A stretch of DNA of 64,000 nt from positions 79,820 through 143,819 of the forward strand of contig CANLEE010000013.1 in NCBI GenBank assembly GCA_947489585.1, written 5' to 3'. Below are positions 35,741 through 43,898 of this stretch, in pieces. The DNA comes from an uncultured Psychroserpens sp. (lineage in GTDB: Bacteria; Bacteroidota; Bacteroidia; Flavobacteriales; Flavobacteriaceae). Numbering within the stretch: position 1 is the first letter of the stretch; the number at the start of each line of letters is the position of its first letter. The translations under genes were made by a program, and so were the position numbers. Under the pieces are notes generated by a model that saw only the letters and a program-made list of their open reading frames with translations, had not been told where the DNA came from and did no database searches.

Positions 35741-37279
35741 TTATTTAAGCATTTTAGTTAAGATACCAAGAACGCTTCTAATCACAGTCGGACTTGTCAA
35801 AACTTTAACAATGGGGTTTTGTCGTGTACTTCTACTTCTAGAACGAGATGCTCGTTGTTTGCTTTCGGCTTTTTCAAGCGCTTCTTTTTCTTTACGCGCT
35901 TTTTCTTTGGCTTCTTCGGCTTCAGCAACCTCAATCTTTTTGTTGAGCATTTCGTAAGCACTTTCTCGGTCTATTTCTTCGTTATATTTTCTTGCTAGCT
36001 TAGATTTTCCAAGTAAGCTACCGAGTTCTGTTTCAGTTAATACATCCATTCTGCTCATAGGCGCACGCATCATCGTTGCTGCTAAAGGCGTTGGTTTTCC
36101 TTTTTCGTTTAATGCCGAAACCAAAGCTTCGCCAATCCCTAGAGATGTTAACACATCTGCAGTATCATAGTAGGCAGTATCAGGATAGTTTTGAGCTGTT
36201 AATTTAATAGCTTTTCTGTCTTTTGCTGTAAATGCTCTCAGTGCATGTTGCACTTTTAAACCTAATTGGCCTAAAACAGCTTCAGGAACATCGGTAGGAT
36301 TTTGAGTTACAAAATAAAGCCCAACACCTTTACTACGTATTAGCTTAACAATGCTTTCAATTTGGCTCAATAAGGCTTTTGAAGCTTCATTGAAAATTAA
36401 ATGTGCTTCGTCAATAAACATAATCAATTCAGGTCGACCACTATCACCTTGTTCAGGAAATGTAGAGTATATTTCAGCTAAGAGACTTAGCATAAATGTT
36501 GAAAATAATTTTGGTCGATCCTGTATATCGGTTAGTCGAATGATATTAATATAACCTCTACCGTCATTATCTACACGCAATAAATCATCAACTTCAAATG
36601 AAGTTTCTCCAAAAAACAATTCACCACCTTGTTGTTCTATTTCAACTACTTTTCTAAGAATTGCTCCAGTTGATGCTGTTGAAATTCTTCCATAAGCTTC
36701 GGTAAATTCTTTTTTGCCCTCTTGTGTAGCGTATTGTAATATTTTTTTAAAATCTTTTAAATCCAACAATGGCAATTTGTTGTCGTCACAATATTTAAAG
36801 ATAACTGCAACTACACCAGATTGTGCTTCAGATAAATCTAAAATACGAGACAAAAGAACGGGTCCAAACTCACTAACTGTTGCGCGAAGTCTTACACCAT
36901 CTTGTTCAGATAAGGTCATGATTTCAACAGGAAATGATTTAGCATCAAAAGGCAAGCCTATTTTTTCATGACGTTCATCAATTTTTGGGTGACCAGGACT
37001 AGGTTGCGCTAATCCACTTAAATCTCCTTTGATGTCCATTAATAATACAGGAACACCTTTTTCACTTAAATTTTCAGCTAAAACCTGAAGTGTTTTTGTT
37101 TTACCTGTTCCAGTCGCACCAGCAATTAACCCATGTCTGTTCATGGTTTTGAGCGGTACATTCACAAAGGCATTTGCTAAAGTGTCACCATCTAACATGG
37201 CTGAGCCAAGCGTAATATAGTCGCCTTTGTTAGTATTTCCATCTGTGATTTCTTTTAAAAAATCGTCCGTTCTGCTCAT
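35741..37279 (-). CDS. HerA-like ATPase (DUF853 / YjgR family)
   Basis: 512 residues. Walker A GATGTGKT (54-61), Walker B IMFIDEAH (286-293), a sensor Asn in FVTQNPTDVPEAVLGQLG, and a Lys/Arg-rich C-terminal coiled tail (about 440-490). The family (E. coli YjgR) is related to the HerA/FtsK motor ATPases; its substrate is unknown. The gene lies alone, divergent from the RidA gene. No NurA partner is nearby. Confidence 0.9.
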   Translation of the reverse strand: MSRTDDFLKEITDGNTNKGDYITLGSAMLDGDTLANAFVNVPLKTMNRHGLIAGATGTGKTKTLQVLAENLSEKGVPVLLMDIKGDLSGLAQPSPGHPKIDERHEKIGLPFDAKSFPVEIMTLSEQDGVRLRATVSEFGPVLLSRILDLSEAQSGVVAVIFKYCDDNKLPLLDLKDFKKILQYATQEGKKEFTEAYGRISTASTGAILRKVVEIEQQGGELFFGETSFEVDDLLRVDNDGRGYINIIRLTDIQDRPKLFSTFMLSLLAEIYSTFPEQGDSGRPELIMFIDEAHLIFNEASKALLSQIESIVKLIRSKGVGLYFVTQNPTDVPEAVLGQLGLKVQHALRAFTAKDRKAIKLTAQNYPDTAYYDTADVLTSLGIGEALVSALNEKGKPTPLAATMMRAPMSRMDVLTETELGSLLGKSKLARKYNEEIDRESAYEMLNKKIEVAEAEEAKEKARKEKEALEKAESKQRASRSRSRSTRQNPIVKVLTSPTVIRSVLGILTKMLK

Positions 37280-37335
37280 ATTTCAAAATTTGCATAAAAA
37301 TAGTGTAATTTTAGTCAAGTTTAAAATCAACTAAA

Positions 37336-37782
37336 ATGAAAAATGCATCTCTCATTATAATTGTTTTATTTCTCTTCGGAATCTATTCGTGTCAGCAAAA
37401 CAATAAAACCATTACTTTTCATGAATCACACGAGCCCAAAAAAGCACAAGCGCCTTTTAGTGATGCGGTAGAAGCCAACGGGTTTCTATTTCTTGCTGGG
37501 CAAGTAGGAATGGATCATTCAACACGAACTTTAGTGGAAGGCGGTATAGAAAATGAAACGAAACAATGTCTAGAAAATATCAAAGCGGTTTTGACACATC
37601 ACGAATTGTCATTAGATCACGTTGTAAAATGTACAGTGATTCTCAAAGATATAAATGACTTTGCAGCTTTCAATGAGGTATATAAAACCTATTTTCCAAA
37701 TAAACCCGCACGAACAACTTTTGCTGCTTCTGGTTTAGCTGTTGGTGCTAGTATTGAAATTGATGTCATTGCAGTTAAATGA
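37336..37782 (+). CDS. RidA-family protein with a lipoprotein signal
   Basis: 148 residues, about 20 longer than normal RidA because of an N-terminal signal with a lipobox-like IYSC (Cys19). The Rid core includes LFLAGQVGMD, DHVVKCTVIL and KPAR with Arg126, the position of the catalytic Arg105 of Salmonella RidA, so imine/enamine deaminase activity is plausible. RidA is cytosolic in most bacteria; export here is unusual. The -2 Tyr makes the lipobox imperfect. It is divergent from the HerA-like gene and 44 nt upstream of queE. Confidence 0.85.
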   Translation: MKNASLIIIVLFLFGIYSCQQNNKTITFHESHEPKKAQAPFSDAVEANGFLFLAGQVGMDHSTRTLVEGGIENETKQCLENIKAVLTHHELSLDHVVKCTVILKDINDFAAFNEVYKTYFPNKPARTTFAASGLAVGASIEIDVIAVK

Positions 37783-37786
37783 AAAC

Positions 37787-37820
37787 TTGCACATAACTTC
37801 TAACTTTTAAATTATATTTG
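37787..37820 (+). promoter_or_regulatory. Promoter of queE, ending 6 nt from the start codon
   Basis: TTG (37787-37789), 23 nt, then TATATTTG (37813-37820). The queE ATG is at 37827, so the transcript may be leaderless. Confidence 0.5.
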
Positions 37821-37826
37821 CAGGCT

Positions 37827-38459
37827 ATGACGAGAAGAGAACGACAAGAACTTATAGATAAGGGATTATTATTACCCTTAATGGAAGAATTCTATACCAT
37901 TCAAGGAGAAGGGTATTATAAAGGAACTGCTGCATATTTTGTAAGAATAGGCGGTTGTGATGTTGGATGCCATTGGTGTGATGTGAAAGAAAGCTGGTTA
38001 GCAGAATTACATCCACCTACAGAAACAGAAAAAATTGTTGAAAATGCTGTGAAATACAGTAACACAATTGTAGTTACTGGAGGCGAACCGCTCACTTGGG
38101 ATATGGGACCATTAACTGAGCAGTTAAAAGCTAAAGGTGTTCAAACCCATATTGAAACCTCTGGAGCTTATCCATTATCTGGTACTTGGGATTGGATTTG
38201 TTTATCGCCTAAGAAAATGAAATTACCAACAGATGAGGTCTATGCTGAGGCACATGAATTAAAGTGTATTATTTATAATAAAGACGATTTCCGTTTTGCT
38301 GAAGAACAAGCGGCAAAGGTCAATAAGGATTGTATTTTATATCTGCAGCCTGAGTGGAGCAAACGCGATAAAGTGATACCACAAATTGTAGATTATGTGA
38401 TGGAAAACCCAAAATGGAAGGTGTCGTTACAAACCCATAAGTATTTGAACATCCCATAA
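37827..38459 (+). CDS. queE: 7-carboxy-7-deazaguanine synthase (radical SAM)
   Basis: 210 residues from the ATG at 37827; a TTG at 37818 lies inside the -7 box and is not a start. The cluster motif is C-x3-C-x2-C in GGCDVGCHWCDVK, and EFYTIQGEG, TGGEPLTW and the C-terminal LQTHKYLNIP are typical of QueE. It converts 6-carboxy-tetrahydropterin to 7-carboxy-7-deazaguanine in queuosine synthesis. GTP cyclohydrolase (folE, 59 kb) supplies the first step; queC, queD and queF are not here. Confidence 0.94.
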   Translation: MTRRERQELIDKGLLLPLMEEFYTIQGEGYYKGTAAYFVRIGGCDVGCHWCDVKESWLAELHPPTETEKIVENAVKYSNTIVVTGGEPLTWDMGPLTEQLKAKGVQTHIETSGAYPLSGTWDWICLSPKKMKLPTDEVYAEAHELKCIIYNKDDFRFAEEQAAKVNKDCILYLQPEWSKRDKVIPQIVDYVMENPKWKVSLQTHKYLNIP

Positions 38460-38476
38460 ACTAATGCTAGTTTTAA

Positions 38477-38737
38477 ATGCTATTATGCCTAAAAAAAAAG
38501 AAACCACTTGTACTTAGTTTTAAAGAATTAGAAAATAAAGTAACTAAGGAGTTACTAGCCTATTTAAAGCGTTTGCATCAATGTGAAGCATCATTTGAAT
38601 TAAGTGATTTAATTGAAAATATTGACCTATCAAATCCTGAAACAATTTACTTCAAGCAAACCGAAAAATGGAAAACAGCGTATAGCGATGTTAAGTCTAT
38701 TTTAAAGGCAAGAGAACATTTAGATAAAAAGAAATAA
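38477..38737 (+). CDS. Small protein of unknown function (start uncertain)
   Basis: 86 residues as given. The conserved-looking part is ELENKVTKELLAYLKRLHQ and NPETIYFKQTEKWKTAYSDVKSIL, a helical, Lys-rich protein without signal. The start is odd: this frame begins MLLCLKKKKP, while an ATG at 38485 would give MPKKK but leads into another frame through a run of nine A (38491-38499). With eight A it would read MPKKKKPLVLSF. It follows queE by 17 nt and ends at a strong terminator, so it may be cotranscribed. Function unknown. Confidence 0.55.
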   Translation: MLLCLKKKKPLVLSFKELENKVTKELLAYLKRLHQCEASFELSDLIENIDLSNPETIYFKQTEKWKTAYSDVKSILKAREHLDKKK

Positions 38738-38767
38738 AAAAAGCGCTGAATTTCAGCGCTTTTTTTA
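38738..38767. terminator. Bidirectional terminator between the small gene and the DUF2911 gene
   Basis: Stem AGCGCTGAA (38742-38750) and TTCAGCGCT (38752-38760), flanked by A-run on the left and T-run on the right, so it can stop transcription on both strands. It is the only convergent pair in the window with a terminator. Confidence 0.85.
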
Positions 38768-38782
38768 GTGTTATTATTCAAT

Positions 38783-39328
38783 TTATTTCGTAAACGGAAC
38801 AGCGACTCTTGCATTTCCCCAACCTAAATGCATATCTACACCGCTATCTGATTTTTCAAAAGCAATTGAAAAAGCTTCTAAAGATTCTTTAGCTTCACGC
38901 ATAGGTACTTTTAATCTTGCAACGTCATTTTTTTCATTGTAAAAATAACTTCCCCAAACATTAAGATCTTTGCTAATGATTGCAGTCCATTCTTTTGCTC
39001 CAGGAATTACATAAAATGTATAAGTTCCAGGCTGAATTTTAGTGTCACCTAAAGCCATAGTTGTGTAAAGTGTTAATTCTGCAGCTTCATTTGCCCCAGT
39101 TCTCCATACCTCTCCGTTTGGTGCTAGTTTTTCTAGCGAACGATCTTTTAATTGAGGTCTACTATATACAATTTTTATGAGTTTATTTGAGTCTTTGTAG
39201 CTCGTAGGAAACGATGCGGCATCCATCGGACTCTTATCCATCTTAGAGAATTCTTGAGCATTCATATTTACTGAAATAAGCATAACAAATGCCATAGCAA
39301 TGGTTGAAATAATTGATTTTGTTTTCAT
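38783..39328 (-). CDS. DUF2911 secreted protein
   Basis: 181 residues. Signal peptide about 1-24 (ending VNMNAQ). The DUF2911 core includes IKIVYSRPQLKDRSL, GEVWRTGANEAAELTL, GTYTFYVIPGAKEWTAIIS and MHLGWGNARVAVPF. The family is common in Bacteroidota, periplasmic, of unknown function. Lone gene, minus strand. Confidence 0.88.
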   Translation of the reverse strand: MKTKSIISTIAMAFVMLISVNMNAQEFSKMDKSPMDAASFPTSYKDSNKLIKIVYSRPQLKDRSLEKLAPNGEVWRTGANEAAELTLYTTMALGDTKIQPGTYTFYVIPGAKEWTAIISKDLNVWGSYFYNEKNDVARLKVPMREAKESLEAFSIAFEKSDSGVDMHLGWGNARVAVPFTK

Positions 39329-39598
39329 AATGTGTTTTTAGTTTTTGTGAATTTGATAAAGATAAAACCCTATGGTCTTAATATTATATTAAATGTCGAG
39401 AAGTGATGTTAAAGTTTACAGTTTCTGAAGAAAAAAGAATAAATCTTTTGATTTTGTTTCAATAACATATGAAAATTGTATTAAATGTTTAAAATTGTAA
39501 TCAATATTTGATTTTATGTTTTATAATTATAACGTTATTAGCATATTTGCTTTATCAATTTGAATGAAAAAGAAAAGTATTATATAAAGATTTAAGTT

Positions 39599-41272
39599 AT
39601 GTGCGGAATAGTATGTGCGTTTGATATAAAACAAAAGACAGGTGATTTAAGACCTCAAGTCTTAGAAATGGCAAAAACGATTCGTCATCGAGGACCAGAT
39701 TGGAGTGGGATTTATAGCGATGATAAAGTTATTATGGCGCATGAGCGTTTAGCTATTGTTGATCCAGCTTCAGGAAAGCAACCTTTATTTAGTCCAGACA
39801 AGAAATTAATATTAGCTGCAAATGGTGAAATTTATAACCATAGAACATTGCGAAAGCAATTTGAAGGCAGATATGAATTTCAAACCGAAAGTGATTGCGA
39901 AGTTATTTTAGCATTATACAAGGAAAAGGGTGTTGATTTTGTTGATGATATGAATGGTATTTTTGGATTCGCTATTTACGATACTGAAAAGGATGAATAT
40001 TTTATTGCTCGCGATCATATGGGAATTATTCCTTTATATATTGGTTGGGATAAAAACGGAACCTTTTTTGTCGCTTCAGAGTTGAAGGCTTTAGAAGGGA
40101 TTTGTACTAAAATAGAACTGTTTCCTCCAGGACATTATATGTCTAGTAAGGATGGAGAATTTGTGAAATGGTACAAGCGCGATTGGACAGAATATGATGC
40201 TGTAAAAGATAACGAGACGAGCATTGCAGAAGTAAAACAGGCTTTAGAAGATGCTGTCCATAGACAGCTAATGAGTGATGTGCCTTATGGTGTATTATTA
40301 TCTGGAGGTTTGGATTCTTCGGTAACGTCTGCTATCGCAAAGAAATACGCGCAAAAGAGGATAGAGTCTGATGATACTGTTGATGCTTGGTGGCCACAAT
40401 TGCATTCGTTTTCTGTTGGTTTAGAAGGCTCTCCAGATCTGGCTGCAGCTAAAAAGGTAGCTGACCATATTGGAACAGTTCACCACGAAATAAAATTCAC
40501 CATACAAGAAGGCTTAGACGCGATTAAAGATGTCATATATAATATCGAAACGTATGATATTACTACCATACGTTCATCCACACCAATGTATTTAATGGCG
40601 AGAGTTATTAAATCTATGGGTATAAAAATGGTATTGTCTGGTGAAGGTGCAGATGAGATTTTTGGAGGCTATTTATACTTTCATAAAGCACCAAATGCAG
40701 AAGAATTTCACGAAGAAACAGTGCGTAAATTAGATAAACTGCACATGTACGATTGCTTGCGAGCTAATAAAAGTTTAGCTGCTTGGGGAATTGAAGGTCG
40801 TGTGCCATTTTTGGATAAGGAATTTATGGATGTAGCGATGCGAATTAACCCAAAAGATAAAATGATTAATGGCGAGCGCATGGAAAAATGGGTAATTCGT
40901 AAAGCATTTGAAGATATGATACCAGAAAGCGTAGCATGGAGGCAAAAAGAACAGTTTAGTGATGGTGTTGGTTATAGTTGGATTGATACTTTAAAAGAAC
41001 TTGTAGAGAAAGAAGTTACTGATGAACAAATGGCCAATGCTAAATTCCGTTATCCGATTCAGACGCCAATAAACAAAGAAGAATATTACTACAGAACGAT
41101 TTTTGAAGGTCATTTTCCAAGCGATGCGGCTGCTTTGAGTGTGCCACAAGAACCAAGTGTAGCCTGTAGTACCAAAATAGCTTTAGAGTGGGATGAAGCA
41201 TTTAAGAACATGAATGATCCTTCTGGTAGAGCAATTGCAAATGTTCATGATGAGGCTTATGTTAAAGTTTAA
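39599..41272 (+). CDS. asnB: Asparagine synthase B (glutamine-hydrolysing)
   Basis: 557 residues. Class II amidotransferase with nucleophile Cys2 directly after Met1, RHRGPDWSG and AANGEIYNH; then the synthetase domain with PP-loop SGGLDSS (235-241), GEGADEIFGGY and the C-terminal EWRQKEQFSDGV-like AWRQKEQFSDGV. It makes asparagine from aspartate, glutamine and ATP. The start is fixed by the need for Cys2. It is 270 bp from the divergent DUF2911 gene and ends in a strong terminator. Confidence 0.97.
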   Translation: MCGIVCAFDIKQKTGDLRPQVLEMAKTIRHRGPDWSGIYSDDKVIMAHERLAIVDPASGKQPLFSPDKKLILAANGEIYNHRTLRKQFEGRYEFQTESDCEVILALYKEKGVDFVDDMNGIFGFAIYDTEKDEYFIARDHMGIIPLYIGWDKNGTFFVASELKALEGICTKIELFPPGHYMSSKDGEFVKWYKRDWTEYDAVKDNETSIAEVKQALEDAVHRQLMSDVPYGVLLSGGLDSSVTSAIAKKYAQKRIESDDTVDAWWPQLHSFSVGLEGSPDLAAAKKVADHIGTVHHEIKFTIQEGLDAIKDVIYNIETYDITTIRSSTPMYLMARVIKSMGIKMVLSGEGADEIFGGYLYFHKAPNAEEFHEETVRKLDKLHMYDCLRANKSLAAWGIEGRVPFLDKEFMDVAMRINPKDKMINGERMEKWVIRKAFEDMIPESVAWRQKEQFSDGVGYSWIDTLKELVEKEVTDEQMANAKFRYPIQTPINKEEYYYRTIFEGHFPSDAAALSVPQEPSVACSTKIALEWDEAFKNMNDPSGRAIANVHDEAYVKV

Positions 41273-41297
41273 GAGAAATTAGTATTATGAACAGTAG

Positions 41298-41328
41298 AAA
41301 AGACCAATCATTTGATTGGTCTTTTTTT
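41298..41328 (+). terminator. Terminator of asnB
   Basis: 10-bp stem AGACCAATCA (41301-41310) with TGATTGGTCT (41313-41322), flanked by A and T runs. Confidence 0.85.
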
Positions 41329-41368
41329 GTTTAAAGATAAAACCTATATTTAAAGTAAATAGAATGCA

Positions 41369-41980
41369 ATGTTAAAACACCTCTGCTTAGCGCTTTTAAT
41401 TTCAATGCCTGTTTGTGCTCAAAATAATTCAGACTGGGATAAACTCATTGCATCTGCACATGCTATTGGGTTTTGTTTATATAACACAGAAGAAGTGTTT
41501 TGTGATTTACATGCATCTAGATATGATGAATTAGAGAAAAAGCGCAATGTTGAAGATGAAGAACTTCACTATTTTATAATGAAAGAAGGGTGGGCAAAAA
41601 AAAGAGTCGCCGATTGGGCTGAAAGACAATCCTTGGCTAGAGAAACTATGGTTTTATTTTTTGATATTAGTCAAGGTTTTGAAACCGATTATGGGAGTAT
41701 TCGACATAAGCCTTTTGGTTTTTTTGTCGTTAGTTTAGATGATGATTTAAAGTTTAAAGTTTTAAAAACGTATAAGAAACAAGCTATGAGTTGTGCAGTT
41801 TTTCATGAAAGTAAACCTAATATATTAGCTAATATTTTATGGAGAGAGTTTATGTCAGGTAGATTGGGTTTACTTGATAATAATGTGGAATTTCTCGTTT
41901 ATAATGAGGCTAATATTAGAAAAAAATTCAAGGTGTTCAAAAAAAGATTTTTCAAATATCAAAAGAAGGTTATCAATTAA
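41369..41980 (+). CDS. Secreted protein of unknown function
   Basis: 203 residues. Signal peptide about 1-17 (MLKHLCLALLISMPVCAQ). The mature part is charged with WAKKRVADWAERQSLARETMVLFF and a Lys/Phe-rich C-terminus, and has several Cys. No family recognised. It stands alone after the asnB terminator, 132 nt before the XRE gene. Confidence 0.65.
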   Translation: MLKHLCLALLISMPVCAQNNSDWDKLIASAHAIGFCLYNTEEVFCDLHASRYDELEKKRNVEDEELHYFIMKEGWAKKRVADWAERQSLARETMVLFFDISQGFETDYGSIRHKPFGFFVVSLDDDLKFKVLKTYKKQAMSCAVFHESKPNILANILWREFMSGRLGLLDNNVEFLVYNEANIRKKFKVFKKRFFKYQKKVIN

Positions 41981-42084
41981 AATTCAATACATTGAAACCA
42001 AATACACCTCTTAAGCCCTTATGAAACCTGTAAATGACAGATAGGTGACATTTAAATGGCGTGTAAAAAACCAAGATTACTCTG

Positions 42085-42092
42085 TAGATTTG
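42085..42092 (+). promoter_or_regulatory. Putative -7 element of the XRE-DUF4870 gene
   Basis: TAGATTTG, a TAnnTTTG match ending 20 nt before the ATG. An imperfect palindrome (AAATGaCA..TGaCATTT, near 42033-42054) lies upstream and could be an operator for the gene's own product. Confidence 0.4.
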
Positions 42093-42112
42093 TACCAACA
42101 AAATGAAGTGAA

Positions 42113-42679
42113 ATGAAACAACAAACACTTAAAGAGAATTTAGTCTACCAACGCAAATTAAAAGGCTATACTCAAGATGAACTTTCAGAAAAAACTACAG
42201 TTGGTGTACGAACAATACAGCGTATTGAAAAGGGTGAAGTACAGCCACATTTGCAAACTGTAAAATTATTAGCAGTAGGATTAAATATAGAAGTCGACGA
42301 TTTAATTGTGCTTGATAATCCTAAAGAAGAAACAATCAAGCGTAAATGGATGCTTATGTTGCATGCGTCTCCTTTTTTTGGGTTAATCATTCCATTTGCA
42401 AATGTTTTGTTTCCGCTTTTTACATGGATTAGTAAAGCTGAAGACCATAAAATATATGATGCTCATGGCCGTTCAGTTATCAACTTTCATTGTACGATTA
42501 ACTTGCTATTAATTATATCCTTACTACTCTTTTTTCCTTTTCCAGGTTTCAATTTCTTTGGAACAGGTGCAGTCTTTCTTTTTGGTATCATTTTCAGTAT
42601 TAAAAATACAATGTCTGCTTTAGGTTCTGGGACATGTTATTATCCACTGTCAATCCCTTTTTTGAAGCCTCAGGCTTAA
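42113..42679 (+). CDS. XRE-family HTH protein with a DUF4870-like membrane domain
   Basis: 188 residues. The HTH_3 domain is residues about 8-65 (LVYQRKLKGYTQDELSEKTTVGVRTIQRIEKGEVQPHLQTVKLLA). After a basic linker, three membrane helices (about 80-185) match the DUF4870 pattern with HGRSVINFHCTINLLL. It is thus a membrane-bound repressor-like protein. The CPBP gene follows 56 nt downstream on the same strand, past a perfect palindrome. Confidence 0.82.
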   Translation: MKQQTLKENLVYQRKLKGYTQDELSEKTTVGVRTIQRIEKGEVQPHLQTVKLLAVGLNIEVDDLIVLDNPKEETIKRKWMLMLHASPFFGLIIPFANVLFPLFTWISKAEDHKIYDAHGRSVINFHCTINLLLIISLLLFFPFPGFNFFGTGAVFLFGIIFSIKNTMSALGSGTCYYPLSIPFLKPQA

Positions 42680-42705
42680 TTCACTTTTTTATTTAATCTT
42701 TTACA

Positions 42706-42726
42706 TAGCTAATTAATAATTAGCTA
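42706..42726. repeat. Perfect 9-bp inverted repeat upstream of the CPBP gene
   Basis: TAGCTAATT - AAT - AATTAGCTA. It ends 9 nt before the ATG at 42736. No T-run follows, so it does not look like a terminator; an operator or a translation-controlling hairpin fits better. Confidence 0.6.
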
Positions 42727-42735
42727 AGTCAACTT

Positions 42736-43578
42736 ATGCTTAATATTATGAAAACAATACTATCTAAATACCCAACAGTTTCTCGATTTATTTTAACAAT
42801 CCTTCTTTTTGGAGCAGCTCTTTTTTTTAGCGGATTAATCGATACCCCTTTTTTGAAACGCTATTTTCCATTTACATCAGTTATTTTACTAATTATTGTA
42901 AGCTGGTTACTTTTTAAAACAGATAAAAAATCACTTAGCGATATAGGCCTAAATCTATCGTTTCGTAATCTGTCATTTTTACCTTTAGGGATATTGATTG
43001 GAGCCATTGCATTTATGCTAGCCAAATACTGTAGAGGATTATATACAGGAGAAAGCTTTGAATTGACAACTTCAGAAATTAATTATGATACCATTATGTA
43101 TGGGTTGTATACTATTTTGCCTACTGTGGCTGTCGAAGAATTTCTATTTAGGGGATATGCTTTTAAAAAAACAATAGAGAAGAGTAACGTAATAATAGCC
43201 AACATTGTCTTTGGGCTTTTGTTTATGCTTGTTCATGTTTTAGATAGAAATATACTTCAAAATACAGGAATGGTGGTCTTTTTGGTAATTTGTATTCCTA
43301 TTGGTCATTTACTATTTGCAACAGCGTTATTGAAATCTAAAACCTTGTATTTTCCTATCGGAATTCATCTAGGAAACAATTGGGCAACGCGACATTTATT
43401 AACTAATTATGATAATGGAGAGAGTATTTTTTATATACCCGAAATTGTAACCTTCGAAACATGGACACCTTTTATTATAGTCATCATAATTTTTAATGGG
43501 GTTTTTCTATTTGTGACCTATTTAATTTGGAAATGGGGTGATTTTTCATGGTTAAAAAAATCGAAAAAACAGACTTAA
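42736..43578 (+). CDS. CPBP-family intramembrane metalloprotease (CAAX-protease type)
   Basis: 280 residues, about eight membrane helices. The motifs are EEFLFRG (Glu-Glu-x3-Arg), the FGLLFMLVH motif 2 (F-x3-H) and HLGNNWA (H-x3-N/B) in motif 3. Family members cut prenylated or membrane-bound substrates, or act as bacteriocin immunity proteins; some have no known substrate. Two ATGs (42736 and 42748) are possible; the second would give MKTILSKYP. It follows the XRE-DUF4870 gene, which suggests joint control. Confidence 0.85.
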   Translation: MLNIMKTILSKYPTVSRFILTILLFGAALFFSGLIDTPFLKRYFPFTSVILLIIVSWLLFKTDKKSLSDIGLNLSFRNLSFLPLGILIGAIAFMLAKYCRGLYTGESFELTTSEINYDTIMYGLYTILPTVAVEEFLFRGYAFKKTIEKSNVIIANIVFGLLFMLVHVLDRNILQNTGMVVFLVICIPIGHLLFATALLKSKTLYFPIGIHLGNNWATRHLLTNYDNGESIFYIPEIVTFETWTPFIIVIIIFNGVFLFVTYLIWKWGDFSWLKKSKKQT

Positions 43579-43786
43579 ATTCGAATGCTTTATTAACGAT
43601 TCAAGGTTCAAAAAATGACTTGTAATGCGTTTTGTGTTTTTTGTGTTTTTTAGAAGAGGTTAAAAAACAGTAAAATCGATTTTAAGACGTGTTTTAATCG
43701 ATTTAAGGCACTTTCAAGTAATTAACAAATGTTGATAATTTTTGTTTTCAATCGATAAAAAGCTTTTAAAAAGCGTTGAGTTTTTG

Positions 43787-43794
43787 TATCTTTG
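43787..43794 (+). promoter_or_regulatory. Putative -7 element of gyrB
   Basis: TATCTTTG, 105 nt before the gyrB ATG. A terminator-like hairpin lies just downstream. Confidence 0.5.
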
Positions 43795-43803
43795 TTTGTG
43801 TTC

Positions 43804-43831
43804 AAAAGGATGCTATTAAGCATCTTTTTTT
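43804..43831 (+). terminator. Terminator-like hairpin in the gyrB leader
   Basis: Stem AAAAGGATGC (43804-43813) with GCATCTTTTT (43820-43829; one G-T pair), loop TATTAA, T-run to 43831. It lies after the -7 box and before gyrB, so it could attenuate gyrB or end a very short RNA. It might instead end the CPBP transcript. Confidence 0.5.
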
Positions 43832-43898
43832 ATGCAAAGTATAATTCAAAATTATACAAGAGTTAATAAATTAGATATTTCAAAATAAATTAAAATTT

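Larger units (their letters stand above)
43579..43898. other. Intergenic region upstream of gyrB (320 bp)
   Basis: Between the CPBP and gyrB stops and starts there is no credible gene. It holds a -7 box TATCTTTG (43787-43794) and a hairpin plus T-run (43804-43831) in the gyrB leader. The first 200 bp have no terminator for the CPBP gene that I can see. Confidence 0.5.
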
